From: CAZOHC01 sp964579845
Lineage (GTDB): Bacteria; Patescibacteriota; Microgenomatia; Levybacterales; UBA12049
Direction of reading: 5' to 3'
DNA: 14,320 nt
Assembly: GCA_964579845.1 (NCBI GenBank)
Contig: CAZOHC010000029.1
Coordinates: forward strand, 1-14,320
Below the pieces are notes generated by a model. The model ran no database searches, was not told where the DNA came from, and saw only the letters and a program-made list of their open reading frames with translations. Below, in pieces: positions 1-7,207 of the stretch (the stretch's first letter is position 1; the number at the start of each line of letters is the position of its first letter). The position numbers were made by a program, and so were the translations under genes.

Positions 1-2365
1 GTGCAGAATCATAGAAAGCCTTGATATAGTTTATCGTTCGCTGTGGATCGTAATGCTGCCCTTCACCACACGCCCCCCACGTGCACATTCTCTCTGCCAT
101 GGCATCAGGGGCATCCACGTGTCCTTTCATGGTTCGTGCAATATAGTACATACTGATTGCATCATCTCGTGTCAGGTGTACAAACCAGTGCCTTCTTTCG
201 TCTGTGTCATGTTTTAATAAATCATCTATTGAAATTGAAGGAAAACTTGAGCCAGGATAGGTTATCTGTGTTCCGTGGCGCTCGCGCATATTATCCATCA
301 TTTGCTGTCCAACTCGCTGTATCGTAGCAGTATCATGGGAGCCATACATGGCATCAAATGCATCCCGCAATGCGGTAAGCGGGAGATCATATGGTCTGAC
401 AGCTGGTCCCACCTGCCAGTTCTCAGAGTAACATTCTAAATTTGGATTAAAGCGCTGAGTTTGAGGATTTTCATTACAGTTGTTAAACGTAGTATTGTAT
501 TGAATTCCTTCATAGAATGCCCAGAATCCTACCCATCCGATATCAATTCCGATTACCTCAGATGCTTTTACAGCATGCTGCCTGAAATGATCTTCCCACA
601 ACCTTAACCCTTCACTGTCAAGTTGCACAGGATTGGGATTTTGAGCAGGAGGTAGTCCTTCTGAGGAGAAGATTGACTGATTAAATGTGGATGTAGAAGT
701 GCCCACCGTTGAGGGAGAAGCGGATAGTGAAGCAGCACGCTGTTGTTGAATATCCCGCAGAGACCACTCTACTTTAGTAATTCTTTCTGGATTTGTAGTT
801 TCAGCCTGGGCAGCATCAAGCGTTTTTCCCGGAGGGTCTGATGCTACATATACAGCTCCTTCAGGGATTGGGTCTTCGACTATGATATCTGTCGCGTTTC
901 CTGCGTAGGAAACATTGATGGTATACGTAATCTCTTCGCTGTCTGGTGGATTCGGAACTGCAGTTTTGTCGACAGTTTTGTTGATTTTTACCGGAATAAT
1001 TTGAGTATTCGGGTCATTCGGATCGCCTTCAGCGCTTCCACTAAGTATCATGAGAATGATGATAATAATAAGCAGAATAATAAAAAGTGCTATCGCGATT
1101 CCGATTTTGACATGTGGCGGTATAAAGCTTATGATTGCCTTTGCTGTATTACCGAACCCGTTCCAGCCGCCCATTCCGTTACGTCCTCTGAGCAATGGAT
1201 TTCTAAGAGGACTTCTTCTTCGCCTTGTACTCCTCGGCTGCCTCATTTCACCTGGACTCTCCCGACTGGCACGCGGGAGAGGAGTCGTAGGCATGTTCCG
1301 CCTGAAGCTCTCTTTCAGCGATGAAACCGATGGCTTCTGTGTTGATGATGTGTAGTTCATGCCTCTGCTTTGTTCAGATTTCGTGGTGTCAAAACCCTCT
1401 GTTACGACGGTAGGCTGTGCGGCAGCCTCGGCTTTCTGCTGTTCCTCTTCTTGTTTAACTTCTGTAAACGCTTGTTGGACTGCTTGCTGTATTGGGGATT
1501 CAGTAACAGCATAGACAGCAGCTTTATTCCTATATCGTTTGACGAAGTGTTTGGCAGCTTGTGCACGAACTTCTTTTTCGACTGATGCAGGTTCTACTTT
1601 CCGGGCAGAGTATGCATAGGTGGTTTTGGCTTTTTCTGCATGAAAGGCTTTCTGCCGTTGTACTTCTGCTTCTGTGTCTGCTTTAATTTTTCGTTCCATT
1701 CTGATGATTGCAGGATCAGTGAGCGGATCTTTATACACCCGATGCTCCTCCTGCTCATCATAATATTTGGCATCCTCAGGATGAGCCTGACGAAAAGCAT
1801 CTCTAGCTGCTTCTTCGATGAGAAACGGATCGACTTTTTCGCCAACCTCTTCGAAGTGCTCAACCAGGGCAGGATTCAGGTAGAGTGATCCGTCCTCTCG
1901 TTCTGCTAAGGTATCGATGTGGTTATATTCAGGCTTTTCTTCTCTGAGTTTAACGACCGCAGGATTGGCATCGATGAGTTGTTTATAGCGCAGGTCATGA
2001 TCTAGGTAGCGTGGAAAACTGCTTTCTTCAGCATGATCTTTTTTACGAATTCGTTTGAACAACGAAGGAGTTTCTATTTCAGGAAGCGGTTTATTGGCAA
2101 GATTCTCAGCATCTGCCTTAAAACGTTCAGCCTTGAGAATATCATCAAGTGCAACTTTTGGAATTTTCGGATTAATTCTCCTGGCCTCAACAAACATCGT
2201 TGAGTTACTGACGTTTTTGAGTTCTTTATACCTCTCCTCCCACATTCTGCGTCGGTTATCATAGACAAAGTAGAGTCGCCTCAGTCTGGCAACCTCCGTA
2301 TCCCGTTCGACACGAATTTTCTCGAGTTCCGCAGCGCTTTTTACTTTGGGAGGGGTATCAGCCAT
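1..2365 (-). CDS. Large single-pass membrane protein with DUF11-like domain, T4SS locus (3' end outside window)
   Basis: The reading frame opens at ATG 2365 and stays open for 788 codons to the left edge, so the C-terminus is missing. Residues 1-365 are charged, with Glu/Lys/Ala-rich helical stretches. An Arg-rich patch (about 370-395) precedes one strongly hydrophobic helix (421-441), which by the positive-inside rule puts the N-terminal half in the cytoplasm. Residues 458-536 look like a DUF11 (TIGR01451) repeat: ITYTINVSY, then VEDPIPEG, then VEWSL. A Ser/Pro-rich linker leads to an outer domain (about 560-788) with several cysteines, including CTWGAC near the edge. In that domain GIDIGWVGFWAFYEG (Glu619) loosely recalls the helix carrying the catalytic Glu of lytic transglycosylases; this is a guess. 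An in-frame TAA two codons upstream fixes the start. The position beside virB4 and prgI suggests an envelope-spanning secretion component. The membrane layout is well supported; the role is inferred. Confidence 0.85.
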   Translation of the reverse strand, partial: MADTPPKVKSAAELEKIRVERDTEVARLRRLYFVYDNRRRMWEERYKELKNVSNSTMFVEARRINPKIPKVALDDILKAERFKADAENLANKPLPEIETPSLFKRIRKKDHAEESSFPRYLDHDLRYKQLIDANPAVVKLREEKPEYNHIDTLAEREDGSLYLNPALVEHFEEVGEKVDPFLIEEAARDAFRQAHPEDAKYYDEQEEHRVYKDPLTDPAIIRMERKIKADTEAEVQRQKAFHAEKAKTTYAYSARKVEPASVEKEVRAQAAKHFVKRYRNKAAVYAVTESPIQQAVQQAFTEVKQEEEQQKAEAAAQPTVVTEGFDTTKSEQSRGMNYTSSTQKPSVSSLKESFRRNMPTTPLPRASRESPGEMRQPRSTRRRRSPLRNPLLRGRNGMGGWNGFGNTAKAIISFIPPHVKIGIAIALFIILLIIIIILMILSGSAEGDPNDPNTQIIPVKINKTVDKTAVPNPPDSEEITYTINVSYAGNATDIIVEDPIPEGAVYVASDPPGKTLDAAQAETTNPERITKVEWSLRDIQQQRAASLSASPSTVGTSTSTFNQSIFSSEGLPPAQNPNPVQLDSEGLRLWEDHFRQHAVKASEVIGIDIGWVGFWAFYEGIQYNTTFNNCNENPQTQRFNPNLECYSENWQVGPAVRPYDLPLTALRDAFDAMYGSHDTATIQRVGQQMMDNMRERHGTQITYPGSSFPSISIDDLLKHDTDERRHWFVHLTRDDAISMYYIARTMKGHVDAPDAMAERMCTWGACGEGQHYDPQRTINYIKAFYDSA

Positions 2366-2371
2366 ACATTA

Positions 2372-2400
2372 ATAGTAGTACACACAGGTGTTAGGGTCTA
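2372..2400 (-). promoter_or_regulatory. Putative sigma70 promoter of the DUF11 membrane protein gene
   Basis: On the minus strand TAGACC (2395-2400) and TACTAT (2372-2377) are separated by 17 bp. The -10 ends 6 nt before the ATG at 2365 and no Shine-Dalgarno sequence is present, so the mRNA would be leaderless. The -35 is imperfect (4/6) and lies inside the 7-bp repeat array. Confidence 0.4.
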
Positions 2401-2449
2401 GGGTTGAGAATGAGTTTCAGATTTAAGATTTAAGATTTAAGACTTCAAG
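2388..2449. repeat. Degenerate 7-bp repeat array
   Basis: On the plus strand the spacer is built mostly of heptamers ending in AG. GTGTTAG, GGTCTAG and GGTTGAG occupy 2388-2408, a 12-bp irregular unit follows, then three perfect ATTTAAG copies (2421-2441) and an 8-bp variant (2442-2449). The array lies between the stop of virB4 and the start of the DUF11 protein gene and has no open frame of note. Its function is unknown. Confidence 0.7.
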
Positions 2450-2461
2450 CTTCGGAGATAT

Positions 2462-2493
2462 TGTTGTATCGCTACATTGTTGAACTGCTAAGA
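2462..2493 (+). repeat. Degenerate 8-bp repeat array, copy A
   Basis: Four consecutive octamers fit YGYTNNAY or nearly so, starting at 2462, 2470, 2478 and 2486 (for example TGTTGTAT and CGCTACAT). The first 28 bp match copy C (11878-11905) at 21 of 28 positions in the same phase. It directly follows the 7-bp array. Confidence 0.65.
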
Positions 2494-2549
2494 GTATAAG
2501 GTGTAAACATATTCTCATTCCCCTAATACTTAATACATACCCCTGTATA

Positions 2550-4853
2550 CTAACGTGGTCGCTGGAGTGGCTGGGCAGGACCTGTCACCGGAGTTGGGGA
2601 CGGTTGCTGTGGTGTTTGTGGAACAGGCGGGACAGGTGCCTGCGGGCTCTGTGGTGCAGGTTGTGGTGATACCGGTTGTTGCGGTTGTACTGCAGGCTGC
2701 TCAGGTATCGGCGCAGGCGGTGGGGGAGGTGTAACCGGCTGGACAGGCGGAACCTGAACAGGCTGCGGCTCCTGGACAGGTTGCGGTGTCGGTTGCTCTG
2801 GTATAGGGATCGGTTCCTGGGCCGTCGGTTGAGGATCGACCGGTGGTACTACCGGTTGTGACGGAGCTTCTGGTGCGGATGTTGGTGGTGTCTCCTGAAC
2901 AGGTGGTGTTTGGTCATCTGATGGGAAGTTTGAGAATAAGCCACCACTTTCAGCTTGCTGTTCCTTCTGCTTCATCACTTCAGCAGGGTTTGAGGTGATC
3001 AGTTCATGCTCAAACGGTGCTGCGAGTACTTTCATCGCGACATGGTTTTGTCCGGCAAAGAATAATCCTTCACCGATACCGGCTGAAAGCAAGAGTTCAC
3101 GCTCTCCTTCGGATAAGAAAAAGGTCTCACCGACGAGATCGACTTCAGCTGTCCCTTGCTTAAGAAGCATCTGAATTGACGAGTTCGTTAAGACAGCTTT
3201 GCCGTAGTCAGTTTTGAGGAAATCCTCAACGTCCTGGGTGGCGGTAGTCAGTCCCAGATAGTATTTTCGGGCACGCTTGGCGATTGAGAAGACGAATGAG
3301 GCAGAGTCCTCATACTTCATCATGTACCATGCCTCGTCCAGAATCAGGAGGCGTTTTTTGAGGCTTTTTTTCACCCCAGTCCAGACATAGTCCAGAATAA
3401 TATGCATCGCGATCGGGCGAAGTTCATCTTCGAGGTTTTTAATATCGAAGATCGTAAGGGAATTACTTAGGTCAAAATTCGACGGCTGATTAAAGATTCC
3501 GGCAGCTGAACCCTTGATAAATTTCTCCAGCCGAAATGCGAGCTCTTTTGCTGCCTGATTCTCCATGCCGAGCAGTGTTTTATACAAATCTTCCATGAGC
3601 GGTGGCTCTTTCTTCTGTGTTGCCGGATCAGGGGTGATGCCTTTACTTCGGTATGCTTCAACCAGTGCCTTATCTAACATCGCTGACTCCTCAGCGTTTA
3701 TATCACCCATGATGATTTTTAAGAGTGCATGCAGCGAGAGAATCTTCATGCCGAGCTCGTTTTCACCCTCTGAGTAGAGCTGTGACAAATCAAACGGGTT
3801 GATCTTTACCGGTGCATTCGACGTAAACGATACGACCTCGCCGCCAAGCGTCTGCGCCATGGTCGAGTACTCACCCTCAGGATCGATGACGATGACTTCT
3901 GTCCCGAGCATGAACTGACGCATAATTTCCAGTTTAATCAGGTATGATTTTCCTGCACCTGACTTTCCGAGCACGACTTCATTCGCATTCTCGAGTGAAA
4001 ATCGGTCAAAAATAATCAGTGAGCCGTTTTGCTGGTTAATCCCGTACATAACCCCTTTATTCTGGGTTAGAATGGCTGAGGTGAAGGGGAAGGTGGACGC
4101 GAGCGAAGTCGTATCCATATTTCGGGGGAGATACAGCCTGTCTTGTGCGATCGGCAGGGTGGACTTAAAGCCTGCTTCCATCTGCAGGGTTGCTGATTTC
4201 GCCGTTAAGAGGAGTGCTGAAAGTGAGGTCTGGAGCTGTCTGTGCGCGTCGTTCAGCTCACTGACAGAGTCTGCAGAAAGCGTGATGTAGAAGGAAAACT
4301 GGAAAAACCGCTCAATTCCTTTGGCGAGTTCTTCCTGCAGCGAAAGCGCATCTTCCAGTGCTGCAGGTACTTTCGGATCGACGACTTTTCCTTGTTCTTC
4401 TTCTGAGGCAATCGTTGCCTCCATCTCAGCAATTTTCCGTTTGAGGTCATTGAGCACATCAGAGCTTGAGGTCGGGTAGATAAACATACTGATATCAAGT
4501 GTATGATCAAAGTCGATAACAGGCGCGAGCCACGAGGCTGAAACGTATCGGGGATAGCCGACCATAAAATGTGTCGCGTAGTATCTGTCTCCGACTCTGA
4601 TGTACTTGAAATCAACTTCAACAGATGAAGGGGCGATCAGATCAACGAGCGAGGTCATGCCTTTCTCAAGTTTCTGTATCCCCGCTCCGATTGGTGGTCC
4701 GGCCGGTGCTGCTTGTACTGGTTGGTTTGGCTGCTGTGGCTGTTGTTGTGCCTGGTTCTGTCCGGCAGGCTGAACAGGTTGTCCTTGTTGTGGCTGTACT
4801 TCCTGTTGGGCAGGCGTTGCCTCCTGTTTTTTTCCGAAAAGCTTTGTAATCAT
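2550..4853 (-). CDS. virB4: VirB4-family T4SS ATPase with Pro/Gln-rich tails
   Basis: This is the AAA+/HerA-type ATPase that energises type IV secretion and pilus biogenesis at the inner face of the membrane. Walker A is GKSGAGKS (296-303); Walker B is LLILDEAW with Asp506-Glu507. Downstream, TTATQDVEDFL fits the conserved motif III region of VirB4/TraC proteins. The region before Walker A is the usual VirB4 N-terminal part. A Pro/Gln-rich linker (about 10-55) follows the first residues, and a low-complexity Pro/Gln-rich tail (about 650-767) extends past the ATPase core; neither is typical of classical VirB4. The ATG at 4853 has a strong Shine-Dalgarno (AGGAGG, 4859-4864, 5-nt spacer) and overlaps the upstream TraC-like gene by ATGA, so the two are probably translationally coupled. 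The stop is TAG. The family call is secure; the transported substrate (DNA or protein) cannot be told. Confidence 0.95.
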   Translation of the reverse strand: MITKLFGKKQEATPAQQEVQPQQGQPVQPAGQNQAQQQPQQPNQPVQAAPAGPPIGAGIQKLEKGMTSLVDLIAPSSVEVDFKYIRVGDRYYATHFMVGYPRYVSASWLAPVIDFDHTLDISMFIYPTSSSDVLNDLKRKIAEMEATIASEEEQGKVVDPKVPAALEDALSLQEELAKGIERFFQFSFYITLSADSVSELNDAHRQLQTSLSALLLTAKSATLQMEAGFKSTLPIAQDRLYLPRNMDTTSLASTFPFTSAILTQNKGVMYGINQQNGSLIIFDRFSLENANEVVLGKSGAGKSYLIKLEIMRQFMLGTEVIVIDPEGEYSTMAQTLGGEVVSFTSNAPVKINPFDLSQLYSEGENELGMKILSLHALLKIIMGDINAEESAMLDKALVEAYRSKGITPDPATQKKEPPLMEDLYKTLLGMENQAAKELAFRLEKFIKGSAAGIFNQPSNFDLSNSLTIFDIKNLEDELRPIAMHIILDYVWTGVKKSLKKRLLILDEAWYMMKYEDSASFVFSIAKRARKYYLGLTTATQDVEDFLKTDYGKAVLTNSSIQMLLKQGTAEVDLVGETFFLSEGERELLLSAGIGEGLFFAGQNHVAMKVLAAPFEHELITSNPAEVMKQKEQQAESGGLFSNFPSDDQTPPVQETPPTSAPEAPSQPVVPPVDPQPTAQEPIPIPEQPTPQPVQEPQPVQVPPVQPVTPPPPPAPIPEQPAVQPQQPVSPQPAPQSPQAPVPPVPQTPQQPSPTPVTGPAQPLQRPR

Positions 4854-5512
4854 GACTGCCTCCTGATAATCGGTGTCTCAATATCCTGGCCGACGATTGT
4901 TGCTCCGACACTCTCATTCGCGTTGTAGATCTCATAAAACAGTTTGATGAGTTCTTCCTTTTGCAGCACTTTTGCTGAGACCGCGAGTTTCTGAATCTGC
5001 GGCAGCAGTGAGTCAGCCTTCAGCTTCAGTGCCCGCTCAGCTGTTGAGGCGAAGTCTTTTGCAACAGGTGTCTTGTTCCCGGGAGTAGGAGCGACATTGC
5101 CGACGCCTCCTTCCATGGAGTTATAGGAAATCACGAGATAAAACTGCTTACTTAAGACGACATTGACTCTGATCATCTCATGAACGAAATTCCGGTATTG
5201 CTTGATGAATGATGCGAGCAGATCATTTTTTGTCGTTCGTTCTTGTTCTTCGAGCTCTTTGAGGTAAGAAGTAATATCAACCCGCTTATTCCGGATCAGG
5301 ATCTGTACCGGAAAGGTAAGTGCATTGAGAAGTGACGCGTAGGAAACGATTTTGGACTCCTGTTCTTTCTGTGAGAGGAGCGCGAAGTTACTGCCTGTTA
5401 CTTCGATAATCAGGCAGGCATACCCTCCTTCCAAGATTACCGCTGTATCGGTTATCTCGACGATTTCCGTGAACTTTTGTGTTGATGCATGGTTTCCTTG
5501 GGCAGATTTCAT
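4850..5512 (-). CDS. TraC-like domain protein, partner of VirB4
   Basis: A 220-aa soluble protein, immediately upstream of and 4 bp overlapping virB4. It begins with a beta-rich segment (FTEIVEITDTAVILEGG, then ACLIIEVTGSNFALLS), continues with helices around residues 75-115, and has a strand near 124-129 (FYLVISY) before a C-terminal helical part. The order resembles the N-terminal, membrane-associated domain of TraC/VirB4 proteins. In candidate-phyla genomes this domain is often a separate gene next to virB4, and that arrangement is seen here. No Walker motif is present, so it is not itself an ATPase. A stop codon two codons upstream of the ATG fixes the start; no clear Shine-Dalgarno is visible. 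It probably helps dock VirB4 to the inner-membrane complex. The family assignment rests on layout and position and is moderately sure; the gene itself is certain. Confidence 0.85.
   Translation of the reverse strand: MKSAQGNHASTQKFTEIVEITDTAVILEGGYACLIIEVTGSNFALLSQKEQESKIVSYASLLNALTFPVQILIRNKRVDITSYLKELEEQERTTKNDLLASFIKQYRNFVHEMIRVNVVLSKQFYLVISYNSMEGGVGNVAPTPGNKTPVAKDFASTAERALKLKADSLLPQIQKLAVSAKVLQKEELIKLFYEIYNANESVGATIVGQDIETPIIRRQS
4859..4864 (-). promoter_or_regulatory. Strong Shine-Dalgarno of virB4
   Basis: AGGAGG on the minus strand lies 5 nt before the virB4 ATG, inside the 3' end of the preceding gene. It fixes the virB4 start and contrasts with the missing Shine-Dalgarno at the first genes of nearby transcripts. 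Confidence 0.8.
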
Positions 5513-5524
5513 AGGTTATCGAAC

Positions 5525-5565
5525 GAAAATAGATAATGGACAGTAGAGGGTAGGGGTAGAAAATA
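5525..5565 (-). repeat. Degenerate 7-bp repeat array between prgI-like and traC-like genes
   Basis: Read on the minus strand, consecutive units ending in C run TATTTTC (5559-5565), TACCCC (5553-5558), TACCCTC (5546-5552), TACTGTC (5539-5545), CATTATC (5532-5538) and TATTTTC (5525-5531). All but one are 7 bp. The period matches the array at 2388-2449, though the units differ. Confidence 0.55.
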
Positions 5566-5584
5566 GAGCCTACATGCTATTTTC
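5559..5584. repeat. Inverted repeat GAAAATAG-N10-CTATTTTC
   Basis: Perfect 8-bp arms (5559-5566 and 5577-5584) with a 10-nt loop, in the spacer after the PrgI-family gene. No T-run follows on the minus strand, so it is a weak terminator candidate. The left arm is part of the 7-bp array. Confidence 0.4.
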
Positions 5585-5610
5585 CATCAACTATCTTCTT
5601 AACTATAGTA

Positions 5611-6969
5611 TCACGCAAACAATGATTTGCGTAGTTCTTCGCGAAGGTCGTGGGCTGCGAATACGAGCGGCTGCATGATTTGGTTATTGACGGTCACTGA
5701 GACATCATCAAACTTGTACTTGTTCTTCGAATCCTCAAGGCTGATCGTATACGTTCCTTGTTTCAGCGGTGTTGCTGACATGAATTGGCCTAACTGGTTG
5801 GTTTTAAATGCCCGTACCGGATTATCATCAGCGTCTTTTACCTCGACGAGAATATGTGGCAAGACGTTTCCGCTTGAATCCCTGACAACACCAAGAAGAA
5901 TGTTTGGGTTCTCAGGCAGACTCGGGAATCCTGCATCAGCAGCCTGATTCGCAACAGGTGCCGCTTTCGGTGTCTGTGGTTGTTGCACAGGTTGTGGTTC
6001 CGGTTGCTGTGTCGGTGCAGCAGTAGGTGTCTGCGGCATTGCTGGTGTCTGCACGACTCGAGCCGGTTGATGTGCCTGTAATGCTTTGAGCTCTTCTTCA
6101 AGTTTCTGCTTCGCAGCTTGGATCTCCTGGAGTTTTTGCTCAAGCATCGTTACTTTCTCATGTGCCTGCACATTCGTTCCGCTCTGTTCCTCAGCTTTTG
6201 CACGAGTCAATTCTTCATTAACTTGTGTCATGAGGGAATCTTCTTGTGCGAGTTGTGCTGTATCTTTCTGAATGAGTGTTGCATTGTCTGCTTCCTGCGA
6301 CTGGGTTGGTGCCGGTACCTGGTTCGGCTGCTGCACAACTGGCTGTTCCTGTACCTGCTGGACTGGTGATTCCGGCTGGGGCTGAGTAGCCTGTTGTTGT
6401 GGTACGGTTGGCTCCTGAACCGGTGCTGTGACAACCGGTTGCTGGACAGGCAGTGTCGGTGCTGCCTGTTCACCGAAGAGCGAGGTGAGTCTCCCTGCTT
6501 CCTGGTCATCATTATCCTGGTCTGCACGGATAGTATTTAAATACGACTGAAGTTTCAACTCACGCTCTGCTTTCTTCTGTTCCTGAGTTTTCCGTTCGAT
6601 CGTTGTTCCTGCCTCGTGCGCTTCGGCAGCCTGAACTGCAGCTTTTTGCTGGACTCTGATCGCTGAGACAGCGAGTTGTCCGCCTTTTTTCTGATAGATA
6701 AACTGGGTTGGAGCAAAGATCGCTTTGATGAAATGGGTCACCATGATATCTATCGGACGACCTTCGACCGGTAAGAAGGCGAGTGCGACACCGACGAGGA
6801 TAAAAAGCGGAATCAGGATAATTTTTAAGAGAATGAAGAGGGGGAGGTAGTAGATGATCACTGCACCGACTGTTCCGACAGCGACATAGGCGAATTGCTT
6901 CACCGTCATATTGCCGATCAGGCGGAACTGAAACCCCGTGACATCTTGTGGAATCGGATGATTGTCCAT
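5611..6969 (-). CDS. PrgI-family T4SS membrane protein with C-terminal carboxypeptidase-regulatory-like domain
   Basis: Residues 1-100 fit the PrgI family (VirB3-like inner-membrane components of Gram-positive and candidate-phyla T4SS): a short amphipathic start (PQDVTGFQFRLIGNMTVKQ), two closely spaced hydrophobic helices (about 26-46 and 48-67), then FLPVEGRPID. A charged helical stretch (about 115-150), a Pro/Gln-rich linker (about 170-225) and a coiled coil (about 235-297, MLEQKLQEIQAAKQKLEEE) follow. A second Pro/Gln-rich stretch leads to a beta-sandwich resembling the carboxypeptidase regulatory-like fold (about 353-440: LGVVRDSSGNVLP, TNQLGQF, LKQGTYTISLED). Usual PrgI proteins are about 100-150 aa, so the extension is large. 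In-frame stops upstream and no other start codon fix ATG 6969. Stop is TGA. The PrgI call is firm; the extension's role is unknown. Confidence 0.9.
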   Translation of the reverse strand: MDNHPIPQDVTGFQFRLIGNMTVKQFAYVAVGTVGAVIIYYLPLFILLKIILIPLFILVGVALAFLPVEGRPIDIMVTHFIKAIFAPTQFIYQKKGGQLAVSAIRVQQKAAVQAAEAHEAGTTIERKTQEQKKAERELKLQSYLNTIRADQDNDDQEAGRLTSLFGEQAAPTLPVQQPVVTAPVQEPTVPQQQATQPQPESPVQQVQEQPVVQQPNQVPAPTQSQEADNATLIQKDTAQLAQEDSLMTQVNEELTRAKAEEQSGTNVQAHEKVTMLEQKLQEIQAAKQKLEEELKALQAHQPARVVQTPAMPQTPTAAPTQQPEPQPVQQPQTPKAAPVANQAADAGFPSLPENPNILLGVVRDSSGNVLPHILVEVKDADDNPVRAFKTNQLGQFMSATPLKQGTYTISLEDSKNKYKFDDVSVTVNNQIMQPLVFAAHDLREELRKSLFA

Positions 6970-7022
6970 AAATACTATACGCGCCCAATCATCCTCGCCT
7001 GAAAGGAACGGGCAGTTACCTT

Positions 7023-7048
7023 ACTACTCGGATACATCTCGAAGTAGT
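7023..7048. repeat. Hairpin upstream of the PrgI-family gene
   Basis: ACTACTCG (7023-7030) and CGAAGTAGT (7040-7048) pair with a single bulged A across a 9-nt loop, 54-79 nt upstream of the PrgI-family ATG. It could be part of the 5' leader or a terminator for the gene ending at 7208. No T-run is adjacent. Confidence 0.35.
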
Positions 7049-7084
7049 GCTCACAGTGTATTACGTGAAAAATCCTATTGCAAC

Positions 7085-7103
7085 TCTGACAAAATAGGTC
7101 AGA
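7085..7103. promoter_or_regulatory. Palindrome TCTGAC-N7-GTCAGA, possible operator
   Basis: Perfect 6-bp arms at 7085-7090 and 7098-7103 with a 7-bp centre, in the spacer upstream of the PrgI-family gene. The symmetry and spacing suit a dimeric DNA-binding protein; a short RNA hairpin is equally possible. Confidence 0.35.
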
Positions 7104-7155
7104 TATAGACGTAACTAGAGAATTTTTTGTGAAAATATAGGACAGAGAAAAGGGG

Positions 7156-7189
7156 TTCTTCTAATACGTTAGTGCTACGTGCGGAAGAA
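7156..7189 (-). terminator. Possible terminator of the tail-anchored protein gene
   Basis: Arms TTCTTC (7156-7161) and GAAGAA (7184-7189) enclose a second pair, ACGT (7166-7169) with ACGT (7177-7180). On the minus strand the structure starts about 19 nt after the stop of the upstream gene and is followed by CCCCTTTTCT. The stem is weak and interrupted. Confidence 0.35.
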
Positions 7190-7207
7190 TTTAATTTTTG
7201 GAGATGA

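Noticed and set aside
1001..1355. Two overlapping plus-strand open frames of about 100 codons
   Set aside because: They are antisense to the continuous minus-strand frame that encodes the Arg-rich segment and membrane helix of the left-edge protein.
2640..2905. Repetitive GGTTG-rich DNA that could be taken for a tandem repeat or CRISPR-like array
   Set aside because: It is coding sequence for the Pro/Gln-rich VirB4 tail; periodicity comes from biased codons, with no conserved repeat-spacer structure.
7171..7183. 13-bp sequence AGTGCTACGTGCG repeated at 10668-10680
   Set aside because: A few 13-bp matches are expected by chance in a window this long, and the contexts (spacer and coding) are unrelated.
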